This document shows, one piece after another, positions 27,301 to 42,300 of a DNA stretch of 64,000 bases (positions within the stretch are counted from its first letter, which is position 1; each line of letters starts with the position of its first letter). The notes below the pieces were generated by a model. It was given only the letters and a program-made list of their open reading frames with translations, had not been told where the DNA came from and ran no database searches. A program made the translations under genes and the position numbers. Source of the stretch: Phorcus lineatus (lineage: Eukaryota; Mollusca; Gastropoda; Trochida; Trochidae); contig OV121085.1 in assembly GCA_921293015.1 (NCBI GenBank), positions 19,605,911 to 19,669,910 on the forward strand. The letters are read 5' to 3'.

Positions 27301-30300
27301 CATTATTAACAAAATGATTTTAATAAAGATTTGTCAAAATGTCCACGCAACTATTCAGAGAGAAAAAGAGTTAAACAAGAATTCATGAAACGCTATCAAC
27401 CTTAAATAATGACTTATACAACAATCTCAGATTTTAAACAGAAATCTATAAAACAATTCAACTCATATTTTACAATTTTAATATAATAAAAAATCAATAT
27501 AATTACAATCAGATCAATCAATAAAATTGGTCACAAAAACTGTTCTGATTGGAAAAGTGTACTTATACTCAATTTTTGATCAAATACAAAATCCAAATCT
27601 ACCTTATATTCCAATTAATTCATTAGTTTCAAGATCTGTTACTTTAAAATTGAACCAATTTATGTCAAAGACCTTGGACGAGCAGTGGACGTGCAGCAAC
27701 TCTGTAGTAGATGAATGACCTTTCATCAATTGAGATATTCCCCAATTACTCGCAATCTTCTCAATCAGTGAGGACAGCAACTTTAAATGTCATTGTCTGC
27801 CCCTGCCTTGTGGATACACTACACAGAGAGGGGAGAGTGTGGGCGGGTCACTGGGGCAGAGGGTTGGGAAGAGCGGGATTTCTCATTTTGAATTTTGTTT
27901 CTCAATTACATATATTTGGATCTGATAACTGAACATTATTTGATATATATTATGGCTTAGAATTGTCGAATCATAATTTGAAATTATTGTTCCACATTTT
28001 CTCATTGAGATTATACATGAATCCTAAATAATAATTCTCAAATTTGTCTTCATTTAAAAGGGAAGATACTGATTTAAGGCTTAAAACTGCTGTAGAGAAA
28101 ATCTAATTAATATTGTTTTTGGGGTTTCCTTGGAAGAAGATCTGTATGTAAGTGCAAGCTAATTTGAACAATAACAATTCAAGTATCTTATTTCTTCTAA
28201 AGCTCCTGGTTTTATTCAGACCTGAAGACATTAACCATCTACCTAAAACATTGGTTAACAATAGCTCCTACAGGTAGATGCTATAAAAATAAAAAACAAT
28301 TCAGCATTACACTAAAACTTCACTGCAGTGAGAACAGTCATCGTCTTACGGAAACCAGGTATAAAAAAACAAATTACATGACCCTGATGAAGAACGAAAA
28401 GCATCGATTCAAAAGAAAGTCTTACGTCGAGATACTCTTGAAGTCACCAACAGTCCTGACGGTCGATCTGATATCCTTGTGGGACGATCCCTCCATGCTT
28501 ACCAGATCTGCCACAAAGAGGTCTTGGTTCTCAAAGGCCTTCACATACCAGAAGACCTTCTGGAGGTCAAAGTTGAGCACGAGGCTGATGATGTGCTTCC
28601 CCTGGAAGTAGGGGACAGAGTAGATGATGATGAGGTCCTCTCCATTGAGGAAGGTGGACTCGATGGAGTTGGTGGTTACCCAGTAGATGCGTCCCGCTGC
28701 AGAGTCAATAGCCATGTCCCGTGCTGCGGCCTGGTATACTGTGTCTGTTGTCAGGACATTCAAGTCTGACCGCTTTATCTAAAACATAATTCTAAAGTTT
28801 TCAAATTTGATTCTATTTGTAAGGTTAATATGTTGCATAAATTCATAGCAGGGCATTTAGAAGAAGCATACATAAGCAAAGCAAGATTATCTGGAAAAAA
28901 AAAATCTTATTATGAAGTAAAAAATATTTTAAAGTATATGCTTATTCATTCATAGGGTTGCATCAAATTGTTAATGGTATCAATCTTTAGTATTCTTTCC
29001 TTTTTAGTTTCTGTGGCAAAGAAATGTATTAAAATTATCCATTTAACATTAAATATCTTTTACAGAATATTCAAAGTAAGCCATTTTTTAATCAATCTCA
29101 TATAATTACCTTCTTTAAGTATCAAATTCCTGTAGATTGAGAATTCTGAAAGTTTTTTATTCCACAAAGTGTGAAAGATTCTCACCACGCCAGGTTTAGG
29201 TTCCGACCAGAAGATCTTCTGCCCAAGCCAATCATATGCAAGGCATTCTGCATCAGCTTCGTATGGGATGTGGCGAAGGAGTGATGTCCTCTTGTCAAAT
29301 ATGTTCACAAAGCCGTGGTTGGATGTATACATCACCAGGTCATTGTGCCAGGCTATATCTGTGAGGAATGATAATATGATTAATCGATCAGAACCATTGT
29401 GATTTCATACTAAAAGTTATTCAAAACCACCTAACAGATTTCAAGACATTCCTATGAATATTTTTTGTAAACATCTTCAAAATGCAATCCTTAAAGATTA
29501 CGTTTAAATATTTTATGATATGATTAATTAATTAAGCTTTTTGTCCCTTTAAATTAAACATAATCATAAAAAAAATGTATTTGTAATTATGTATATGATG
29601 GTACAATTTACCTCATCAAAACTTAATGGCTGCAGAGGGTTTCTAAGAGAAGTGGAGAAAGTCAATAAATTTGAAGATGAGGACTAACATTGCATGGGCA
29701 CCATTCCTTATAATAGTTTACCTGTAGCATGGGTGAGAGGTTCGAAGTTGTAGAGGGTCGTCTCAGTGTCTTCATACAGATCCTTCTCCACTATATTGGT
29801 CTTGGTGCTCATCAACACTCGCACTGGGATCTTGGCTGCAACAAAGTCGGAGTAAATATTGAAGAGATATTTCACATGATTCCTCTGATTCTTTGGGCCT
29901 GTCAACAAATTAACTTTAACGCTAAGTTAACCTTAGTGCTTTCTTCTAATACTGCACTGAGACCTCAGAGATAAAGGGTAGCCATAGTGATATAAGCTAC
30001 TAGATCCCTGAGCTGAGACGTGATATCTAAGCCATGAGGACCACTTGCTTGACATCATCAAACTCTTTATTGAAACACTAGCTGTGTTTGTAAGAAAAAG
30101 CGAGTAAATCATTTAGAAAAAAGAAAGAATGTCATGTAAAGGAATACATACCTTTCAATAAAACTTACAAGAGAATGTGTGACGCAAGTCAGAAACCTTT
30201 GTGTCTGACCTCCTATCAAGCTGTACAGATAGGTCTGGTATATCTAGATTTAGTGTGTCTTCTATATTCCCTCTCACCTTGTTTGAGGGTCCTGCCAATG

Positions 30301-33300
30301 AAGTACTGGGACCAGGGCCCAAGCCCCGCCTCCGACACAGCCCTGACCCTGATGGAGTAAGTGGTGTTTGGGGTCAGGTCCTCGACCGTCATCTCAGTCC
30401 CGGTGCTGTTCAGGTAGCTCTCCATCTCCCCAGAGTTCTCAGTCTCGTAGATGTACAGCTCGTAGTCCCACTTGTTCCATGCTCCTCGTCCTGGCAAATC
30501 AAAAATGCAAACCTTAGTTGATAAATAATACATGGAAGACTTGCTATCTACTCCTTAATTTTTGGGGTGTTCCATTTCATGGGAAAACCATTGGATACTC
30601 TGTGTCAAAATATTCAAGAGATCATGCTGTTTGTATTCTTTGTATGAGCAAAATTCCTCAGCAGTCACTTCATGCTATTTTGGTGACAAGAAATTGGATT
30701 GTTAGTTCAATTCTGACCACAGCGTGGTTATAAAATTGATAAAAGAGGTATAAATCTATCTATGGTATGTTTTCAATTCAGACTCCACTCAATTTAAATA
30801 TGATTAGTATATTCAACGGCTTCTTCATTTTTGTATAAAAAGTATGTGTGTCAGTTCAAAATAAAAGAAAGCAGACATCAAATACATGCAATTACATGAC
30901 AATGAGCTACAATATCAGGAAGAGTATTTATCCAGAGTATAACATCCATCCGGCCTGGAAACTTATTTGATTTTATCTCTATCATACCATCTATAATATA
31001 AGCTTAGCCTATTTCATAGACTAACTTACCCTGATACTGTAGATATGGGGGCGACTCCCATTTAATGTAGACATGGGTAGGTCCAAACAGAGCCTGTAGG
31101 TTGCCAGGGGCATCATGGGGTACTGAAACAGTGATTTGGATACTTTTTTTTTCACTTAATCACAAACAATCATGATGATTTGAAGGCACACATTTTACAC
31201 GTAAAGCCTGATTCAACAGTTTTTAGCAGGCTTATGTTGGTTAGGCATTGTAAAATATCTTTTTAATTTTGTAATGTTTTGTATAAATTTTCATTGTTTA
31301 AGATATTGCATAAGGAAATATCTAAATAATATGAGGAAATAACAAGAATGCCACATTCTGTCACCTAGTATTAGGGATACAATTGTAACAAAGTAATATT
31401 TTGCACAAGGGCATTGTATGAAAAATATGAACCCAAATGTTATTATCTCATAGGTTTTATAGCTCAGTATTTTTTAGAAGTTACATCCTTTCAAGATTAA
31501 CAGTAAATTGAAAGACCACCTAAATTACAAACAAACTATAGATATTGGGTCTCCTTAAAGGCACTAGTGCACGCTTTTACGGTTTAGATTGGCTATTTTA
31601 AGGTTTAGGAGGGCTTATGCATTCACTTAGACTTTCTATCGATGCAATGAAATACTAAACATTCTTTACAATTTACCTGCAATCAACAACAAAAACGTTA
31701 AGACAGCCGCTGTCGGCTTGGACATAAAAAAATCTATGGTTAGCTGTGCACAAAATGGATAGATTATTGACACTTGGAAACGGCTGAACTAGTACTGTGT
31801 GCAGCTATTAAATTTACCTCAACTCTGAACTGAGAACAAATCATGAAATATGTTTTATGAAAGCAATGTCGTAAATTAACCGATTTAATAACACAGTATT
31901 AGCATTGTTATTAGATTGACCATAGCGGCTGCTGTTTCCGCTTTTCTGGTTATGAGAAAAATCTTAATATTTCCGATATCGTAGTTCATGCGGATTTATT
32001 GTAACGTAACATTAAATACTTCCGGTCTTTAAAAATCCACTTTACTACCTGAATACGTAAATATTTGTTAACTAACTTACGAGGTAGATTACTTGAGTGA
32101 GGATAGTGAGTAATATCGAGAGATATGCAGTATGTGTGCATTCGTTGTGTTTACGAAATATTGGCATGCACTAGTGCGTTTAAGGGTTGTTTGCATTCTC
32201 TCAAAAGCGTGTTGTAACATGTGATACATTCCATTTATTCATTTTGATATGATAAGGGATACAGGTGATATAATACATATACATATCCAATTTACATATA
32301 TACATACCAGGACTTGGTTGCATTCTGGGATGGTACAGGTTGAAGCCTCGGAAATAGTTGTCAAAAAACAGAAGCTCATTGTGACGGAACTTGTTGAAGC
32401 CGGAGTCATACTCCTCCCCGATGACATTGGTGCCATTTGTCCAGTAGAATACGTTATCATAGTAGGTAAGACTAAGGATGTTCCTGTAGTTGGGCCGCAT
32501 CACTCTCGGGCGAATGTTCTCTATATCTGTCCCGTCAACAAAGGCTGACATCATCGTATTCTGAGCATTATTTGGGAAGTAAATGCGGACATTCTCAAAG
32601 TCAATGACAAAGGATTGGAGGTCATCAATTTCGACGATATGTAGGGGAGTTATAGGTTTCTTTGGGTTAATATCGGCTAAGTCAATGCGGTAAAGTCCCC
32701 GGTCTTTACCGTCCTGAGTGAAATACAGATACCTGAAAAACATACAAAGTGAATGAACACCTGACACCTGAATCTGTGAGGAAAACCATTCCTTTAAGTT
32801 TGAATTACAGGAATTGATTTCTTAAGTGGAGAAGGTTATACTGAACAAGATGATAAATGGTGCTGAGCAGCAAACTCAAGTCCTGTAATTGGTTAATTTT
32901 TTACTCTAGAGTCATGTCAAAGTATTTTCATCTAAGTTAATTTTAATACCTTTAGATAAAATAAAATCAAAAGCTCACCCGTTCACAGGGTCAACTTTCA
33001 CATCGTAGGGTTGTCTTTCCAAGTTGTCCACCACAACAATGCAGTTGTCTCGATCCAAAGGACACCCAAATATCTGAAGCAGAATATTGTCAAAACATTC
33101 AATAATTTTGATTCTAAGAAAACAAAACTTAACTTAGATATGTTTCACAAAAACTTGTTCATGTCTAGAATTGAACATTTTATCTTAAAAAGTCTATATA
33201 ATACCGGTAAGTGACAAACTTAACAAATTTGAATGTAATAATTTTCCTTCATAGCTATGTCTTATAAACAAATTACTGTTAATGTAATTTTTTTAATTCA

Positions 33301-36300
33301 AAATATCCCATAGATAATAAAATCAAAGTACAAGGAAACTTACAAAAGGCTACTGACGAGTTCAATCTTTGAAAGTCAATGGATAAGAATGAATAACAGA
33401 TAATCGTCCCTAATCACAAGGTAGCTCTTTTATTGCCAACTATGACAAAATTGGTGCCATTTTCCTGACAATTATTCACTTACAGATGTTCAAGGCCAGA
33501 GACCTGAAAGGGAGCTTTCACCTCGAGCGATAATTGATATGAAATATGTGCAAACAACAGGATGTATAATAAGCCTTAATTGCTTTTGATAACGAGCTTC
33601 TATCTATGAAGCCATTCTGTGTTTAACTTGTAATTAAGCTCTGTTTGTGTCCACTCATTTTACATGTATCTTTATTAATAACATTATTATCTATTATATA
33701 TGATCATTTCATATTTGTTACATTTCAATTCTGTTAAGTTTGTTCATTAACATCACTTTATTTGATTTTATCTAGATACTTTTTACATGTTTTTTAGAAA
33801 TACTTTCAAATTTTTGATGAATGCTGGAAATAATTAAACCTTAAATTGTTTGTTTGAAATTAATTAAATTTGATAAATATATATATAATTTTCAAAACAT
33901 ATAGTGTTGGTATATATACTTATGTTTAATGTAAAAAAACAGTACCATTTTCTGTTCTTTAATAAAATAGTTTACAACTTGAAAAGGTTGTTTTCATTAA
34001 AGTCTATTTTATGAGCAATCAAGATACAGATATACCCTCGATTTGTTTATATGAGATTATACCGGGTAAACCTTTCACTAAGGATAATTCAAATTTATTT
34101 TTTACATTAACGGTGTAAATAGAACCTTTTAATTCGAATTTAAAACCAAGTTTAGTGCTTTATCTTGCATATCAGCAATAAATAACATAAAGTAAAAAGA
34201 ATAACACTGCAAATATTAAGACTTTAAACAAGATTAATGAAATGTCTGTAAGGATATTAATTTCTAGTTTTTTTTGGTAATGAAGACACATTAAAACTAA
34301 AGTCATTCAAGTCTACTTTACATTTTGATTCATGTATAATGACACTTCAGTGACAATGTAGACACATTCATTTAAGGAAGTGACAACCTATTGTCTATTT
34401 GAAATTCACACCCATCTTTTATAGTGACGGCCTGTTTTATCTCAAGTCAAAGGAATTTGTAAATTAACAGTTTCGTAGAAAATGACAAATTTTCATGTCA
34501 TGACAAATGGCAGCAGGCAATGATAAATGTTTTACAGCATGGTGTTGATGTATGGATACATAATATGATACAAGTAACGGACACTGATTTATTCCTTCAA
34601 GTTTGAAGAGAAATCCTGTGATTTGTACGAAGTCACATATACCAAACTTTAATCAATGGTGACATTTAATTGAGAAGCACATATTTTTGCACAGTATCAT
34701 GTAAATGCTTATCAATTCTGTAGAGTGACAACATAAATATGATATTCTGATCGAAAACTGGACAATGAAGTGGTCAATCAGTCAAACAACCCACCAGGAG
34801 ATTGAAGATAGAAATTGAGTTGATAGTGTTTGAAAGGTAAATTGTATCCATGTAAATGGTACATGTAATTTATTGTTCGGAACAAACATAAGGTTTTGGA
34901 TTTTAATTAGAAACTTATGATTGTCATACATCTGGCATCTTTTGATGATAATTTGGGATGATTTGAATAATCATCACCATAACTGTTTTTTTAATTGATT
35001 GCATGCAGGCCAAATAAATTTCCATGAAAATCATGGAGTGTCTCTTACATCTCACATATCATTGTTAGAAATATAGTATGTTGTTGGAGTCAAACATATC
35101 AAACTTTATCAACTGTCATACTTTTTTTCAAATTATTGATTACTTTTTCAATAACCCTCTCTGTCGAGATTACCTAACCTCATTGACAAATATCTATTAG
35201 TCTATAAACTATAGATTTAATGTCTATAAGTTTATTAATTTATATTCTGTATTGACCATTACCTACCCTTGATCTACTGACGATGTAGACCCGATCATTC
35301 AACCAATCAACACTGATAGCCGTTGGTTTCAAAATGCTTGGGTAGATGTTCTGGCGTGTTGAATCCGCTGACAGCGACACTTGTTGTACAGTTTCTCCGC
35401 TGTCGCTTATGATAAACATTTGTCTGCGGATATGTATTCCAATACCTGAGAAACAATAAAAGTACTAAATATGTATATATATATATGTGCAAACAACAGG
35501 ATGTATAATGTGCCTTAATTGCTTTTGATAACGAGCTTCTATCTATGAACAATGAGCAAGTTGTACATTGTGACTCTCCATTCTGTGTTTAACTTGTAAT
35601 TAAGCTCTGTTTGTGTCTACTCGTTATACATGTATCTGTATTGATAAGATTATTATCTATTATTTATGCTCATTTCATATTTGTTACATTTCAAATGAAG
35701 TACTAAATATTTAATTCAAGCAAAAATGACAAAATCCTACTGAGTAACAATTAAGGACAAAATTGAATTGATATACATTAATTCAGAGTTTCGAAATTTC
35801 CAAGTTAGCTACTTGATAATAATTATTTTAGTTGCATTTTAGACAACTTAACTATTGTGCAAACATCTATAAAATTATTTTTAAAGAAAGACCGATGAAA
35901 GTTTTGAAACAAATATAACTGTCTGTTTGTGAAATATTTCCAATAAATCATTTAAAACAAAAGCTGCAGATGGTGATATTAATAATGATTTCTTTCATGC
36001 ATTTCAATCACAGTGTTATAATTTTGAAAGAAATGAGAATGAATTTGTAAGTGTGATTTATAAAATATTTGAAAATGGAAAAAGACTATACATGCTTGAA
36101 CATAACTCAAGTGAGAAACACCATTTCTCCCTCACTTCCAATCTGATATTTATCTAATTTATAAAATGTTGATTTATTACAATAAGAAAATGTGCTCTCT
36201 GCATAAATCATATAAAAAGCCTTACAAACTAACATTATTAATATATCTATTTTTCCAATGTTTCAAATTAATGTCAAAAATTCTAAATGTAATATAGACT

Positions 36301-39300
36301 TCTGATTTTGTGATTACTCTGAAGTTTTTGAGAAAAATAGATTATCAAATGAAATAATAAATATGAATGTACATCATAATATATAGCTAAATTGACATAA
36401 TGTGACAAATGCAAAGAATATTTGTGATAATTCTTAAAATAAACTCTCAGAATAAAAAAAAGACTAGTCATACATTTATACAAAATTTACAGTTTGTTCA
36501 TTATCAATCAATCTATCACGGTGTGTGTTATTTTCAAACTGCAAAACAAGTGTATATCATTCCAGTGCTAAGATTAATAGAAAACTTTTGAATAAGATAT
36601 TAATGTGAATTCTGGGATCTGTAATGAAAGATGAAATTAGCAATTAACACAGTTACCACAAAAACAGGAGTTAAACTTGTTGAACTGACAACAGCGTATG
36701 GTCAAGCTGCAAGCTTTAACACATTGGAAACTTGCTCAATGTACTTATAATAACGACAAAATTTCATATATAAACATTCATTTTCTTGCATCATTGGAAA
36801 TGGTCAAACCACTTGTTCAGTGCCCACCAAAAAAGAAAATGAGGTATCAGAATTATCAAAGCATAATTTCCTTTCAAAAGGATTACTTTCAGAGTTTTGA
36901 GTCAACAAAAATATTTTGATCGGAACGAGTTTTTTACATTAAAAATCTCATTGTGAAGACAAAGAGAACTGAAATGTTCAAGCAATATTTTGTTCATAGT
37001 TAAAGCATAATCATGATTATTTCATAAATAATGATTTTTAAAATTCATCTTCAATGTGGTTAAAAACTTGCACTTTTTTCTCTAAAATGAATCAAATGAA
37101 CTGGTAATCAACAATCAAAAACGTCATGAATGAGGAAAAAACATAACTGGATAATAAACTCCAAATTAGCAAGTGAAAGGACTTGTGGGATACAAAAACA
37201 ACATTCAACGAAGGAAAACAACAGTGAAACCAATGCCTTGATAATCTACAATACCTGTGATGTTGCCCGATTCACTCTCATACAGTGTTTCTCTCCCTTT
37301 GGTAGGCAAGCATGACAAGGAGTAGAGATTAGAGAGAGAGACAGACAGAGTAGAAGAAAGAAGAAAGAACACACTTCGTCTAATACATCACTCAATCAAT
37401 CTATTGTTCTACAGCATATTAAAAAAATTAGTTAAAATTATTTAATTCAAAATGACTATTTCTAAATTGTATTTAAACTCATACATCACTAGCCCATATG
37501 GCCTTAGGATGAAATTGAGCCAAGTTCAACAATTAACCATGACATCAAAGATGTCAATTGAGTGATATGAATATAATCATCCTCAAAGCTTTTTGTCCTG
37601 ACAAAATTGTGAGTTTTGTGTTACAGTCACCACTTAGATTGACAAAATTGTGAGTTTTGTGTTACAGTCACCACTTAGATTGACAAAATTACACTTCTGG
37701 CTGGCTAGTTTTCCAGTTTTCTTTAACACTGCATGATTAAATCCAAATTAACCTCAAATTAGGGTGCGTTTTTACTAATATTTGTTTATCCAAGCATAAC
37801 TTAAACTTGAGTTGTGGTACCAATTAACACCTAAAAGAATAATAAACAGAATGTTTTACATTTTAATATGTCCTTCATTAAACATTTGCAGCACTATCTC
37901 AGCTGATCCAAATAGCTGACCAATGAGTCCAAATTGTTTTAGAATTACATCATTTTGAGGTGAAACCTCATTTTCTTCCTTAACTTTTTCCTTTTCTATG
38001 AATAAACATTTCAGACACAATCAATCAACTGGAATGAAGATAACCTTCTGAAATCGGCCTTATAATTTTGCTTTACAGATTAAAAACAACTTTACTAATG
38101 AATTAGGCAGCCAGAAACAGTTGTAGAGTTACAGTTGTCAAAATGTAGTTTATTTATATATTTGTTGTTTATAATTTTGAGAATACAATTTTTTACATCA
38201 ACTCATGTTAGTTTATCAGAAAGCTTGTTCCAATTTAATTTCTTAAGTACAGGGGGAGTTTCAATGGTTTATTCATTTATCATTGTCAACTCCCTGAGGA
38301 GTAAAGTTCTAGACAGACAACCACAACTCACCACATATAAATATATATATATATACGTTGGTTAGTCTACTGTATCTATGTACTAGAGAAACACTAGCAG
38401 GTTAACCTAGTCTTTTTATCACACCACTAACAAATAGACACCACAAAATCCAAAATCTTTATACAAATTATGAATTTATATTGATGCCATTTTCCATCAT
38501 TCCAATCAACTGAAAATATGAATACTATTTGTTGGAAAGATATGTTCCACTTTCAACTTCTATATTATGACTGACAATCTAGTTTTTACAAATATTCAAT
38601 CCAATAAATATAATTCATTATTTCAAACTTCGCAAACTTCATTTTCATCATTGCAAAGAAATCGAATATTTGGTCAGTTATTAATTACCATTGATAGATA
38701 GTTCATGAAGCAGCATTACTAAGCTTGAAGGCATTAATTGTCCAAAACATTTTATTCATTTTAATCATTCTTTTATCACCTCAAGCAATAAACTAGAAAT
38801 CCCACATTTTTCAAATGAATTCAAATTTTGAAAATATTAACATCATCCATCTACCTAAGAGGTGTAAAGATATCATATTTCAAAATCAAATAATTGCACC
38901 TCGCAATCATTTATTCTTGTTTGCATATGCATTTAGTCAAAATACCTTTAGTCCTAATGAGAGATACTACTTCAGATGCTGCATACATACCTGTGATTTT
39001 GATGCTCTTGTTTTGTTCCTCCATGATTGTGTCGGCAAGGCTTATTATATCTATGAGATTCTGTTTCAACACTTTATTGGCTGCTCCAAGAATCAGGAAA
39101 GGGGTTTCATTGGCTGATACTATAATGGAAAAGTATGTTAGATTGGCATTCAAATACCTTTTACCTGTGAAAGAAGTAGATATTTCACATACAGCAATCC
39201 TGATAATATGGATTCTTACCTGTCATCTTTCATTTCGAAGGGCACAAATTTTCAAGTACTTATTTTCCATTCAAAATTATAAGCAGCAATCATGACAAAT

Positions 39301-42300
39301 GAAGACTAATTTATGGACATAACAAATTATTCATTCTGAGTGTGCTACATTTGAACATGGGTTTTAATGTCGTTGTCAAGCAAAAGATACGATACTCGAC
39401 GACAATAGAACCAATGTTGACAAGTCATATACTCAGAATAAATAAATTGTATATCTATTGAAAATAGTCTTCATTCTTCATCTACCCAAGTTCTAGAATG
39501 CCAATCAAAGAAGAATGATGATTTCCACTATATTGATTTAAAGAAAGGACATTTTGCTTGATGACAAAAATTCAAATTTTCAAATTCATACAGGTTTCTT
39601 TTGTTTCACAGCTCATCAGGATATCTGTATTTTATTAATACATGTAAACATAAAAGTGTGAACTTTTGAATTCTTTAGAAGTTTTGAATAAATTTTCACA
39701 ATTTTTTATAACAAGGAGACCATTTTATGGGATATAAAAAAGGTTGCCCAAATCTCTAAATCATGACCGAGAATCCAATCATTCACACTGTTTCATATAA
39801 GGTATATGATTATATGAATATTTAAGATAAAGTTGATGATGAAAGGTAAGATGATATTCTTGCACATGCTGCAAACATACTTTTGATGCAAAAAAGCATT
39901 GTCAACTGAAGGATATATGATTTTGCAAAGTATGCATTTGTTATTACATACTATCACGCTAGGAATGTTTGTATGTAGGAATAAGACTAAAATACCAATA
40001 TGGAAAATCACATCAAATAAATTATCATAATTAACATCTACTAGTTTGGTTGAAAAATAACTGTATGGGTAAAATAAATAAAAAATTATGATAACTGATT
40101 ATTTTATTCTGTTTAATTCAACAAATAAAAAAAATATTAAAAAAATAAAATGAATTTTTAAAGATAAAATGTTGATGTGTTTAAAGATGTAACATAAGGA
40201 AGATAAGTATACTATACAATGTAAAATTTCAAAATACTTGAACATAAAAAGAGATCCATCAATTTATTTGTACTGGTTAAGATAACATTTTTCATATTAA
40301 AAAAGTCACATAAAAATGATTTACTAACATGAAAAAAATTAAGGATACCCAATGAAACAATACAAAACTATACAAAACAGTGATAAAGTTATCATATCAA
40401 AATCGTTCTTTTTAGATAACAAAATAAAATAAAATTTCCTTTCATGAAAAATACCAGAGATGTATTTATCAGTCCTCATAATTTTACCATCAGATGTTCA
40501 ATAAAATAACAAATTCATGCTAACGTTATCAAACCAAAAATGTAATTTTCACTTATTTAGAAATAAATCAATGATCAAATATATCAATGATATAAATTAA
40601 GCAACCCAAGAAGCCTATGTCCATTTCACTTTGGAGGCAAGTATGTGTTACTTGACAGGGCAAGATGGACCAAGTGATATGTACAACTAGTGAGTGATGT
40701 CATTGTTATCACATCCTGTCTGACACCCTTATTGAGCTCTCATTACAGAGAAATGTGACACAAAATACAACATGAAAGAACTGATTGGCACGATATGACA
40801 CACATGGATGATAGTATCATTAATATAAGGTGCCACATGTAACAATTTACTTGGTAATTAACTGACTCGAACGTTAAATGTTCTTTAAAGCAGAGAAGAA
40901 AATATATCATTGTATTTTTAACTTGAAATTGAAGAATATTGTAATTGAACAACAAATTTGTAGATCAAACACAAATAAAGAGAAAATTTGTAATTGAATT
41001 GAAAAGTTACTGAAAGTTGCTTTTCAAACTCTTGGTGAACACAAAATGCCCCTTCAGATTAGCACTCGATTTGCATCTTACAAACGTATAGAAAGTCAAA
41101 TAGTTTTAAATGCATTTGAAAAGGTCACCTTTGATGCCAAATTTGTAATTCAAAACATGAGAAAATACAAGATAAAGCCATTAGAAAAAAAATTCAAAAG
41201 ATTTCATTGAAAGAATTGGCTATACATCAATAGCAAAGAACTTCTATGAATAAACCCAACCATATGATCACCCGCCAATAATTGACTTTTATTCAGATCG
41301 AACGATCAAATGAATAAATCAAGTTTCCATAATAATTTCATCAATTCATATCAACGAGCAAAAGAGATAACTACCTCCCTATCAGAAGAGTTGCAAAAAG
41401 AGAAGCGTCAGCTTGTCTCGTTACTAGACTAATGGGTGTAGTACTACAAGATATCTCTTTGAATGCTCCACCACACAAGACAAGACATGTTTACAAACAT
41501 CTGACTACTTATTGCTACCAAATGTCCGCAACACTTCACAGACTCACAGAAATACATGAAAAGGGTTGGTCAAGTACAGAATTCATTGGTACAGAATCCA
41601 TCATAGCCTTTCTTGAAGTTCTCAAAATCATTTCAACTGATAGATATTTGCAGATAAAACTTTAACAATTTCTCAAAAATACAAATTTATTTTTGTTAGT
41701 TTCAAAAATCTTTAATCCAATTGATTGAGATTCCACGATAAATTTGCCTATGTAAACATTTCTAAACTCCCTATAACAAATGTTTTTCAAATAAAATATG
41801 GTTTCAACAATTCAGAGTTTGATGTATTCTTGCTCTGTCTTCAAGTTCCTTTAAAAATAATTCTTATAAAACTTTCCAACCATTTTCATATCTACTTATA
41901 TTAGAACTCCACGTGGTACAGCTTAGCATCCTTAAAGGCAAGTCATGCTATTAACAGTAACATTATGGTCTGAAAGAGTGAGTGAGTGAGTTGTTGTTTC
42001 ACGCCCGCTTGGGCAATATTACAGCCATTAGCGGCGATGGTCTGAAAGAGGACTCACTTTTATCAATCTTTTCAATATATCAGGATTGTATTTTTACTCC
42101 ATGTGGTACAGCGTAGCATCCTTAAGGGAAGTTATGCAATTAACAGTAACGACATGGTCTGAAAGAGGACTCACTTTTATCAATCTTGTCAATATATCAG
42201 GATTGTATTTTTACTCCATGTGGTACAGCTTAGCATCCTTAAGGGAAGTTATGCTATTAACAGTAACGTCATGGTCTGAAAGAGGACTCACTTTTATCAA

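Larger units (their letters stand above)
25505..28425 (-). other. intron 14, carrying a Tigger relic
   Basis: 2.9 kb AT-rich intron. The pogo/Tigger relic (25522-26412) starts 18 bp from exon 15. A GC-richer patch (about 27780-27880) has no supported exon. Confidence 0.7.
35446..38990 (-). other. intron 6 with duplication copy, 41-bp repeat and cassette exon
   Basis: Contains direct repeat copy 2 (35486-35694), a candidate cassette exon (37255-37296) and a 41-bp tandem duplication (37600-37691). Otherwise AT-rich. Confidence 0.7.

Noticed and set aside
27740-27932. GC-richer patch in intron 14 with an acceptor-like TGTGTAG
   Set aside because: The frames after the acceptor hit stops without a good donor; exons 14 and 15 already join in phase.
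29109-29185. Extended exon 13 using a donor near 29107
   Set aside because: Ends in phase 1, incompatible with exon 14 (phase 0); the donor at 29184-29185 fits and the protein aligns with propeller blades.
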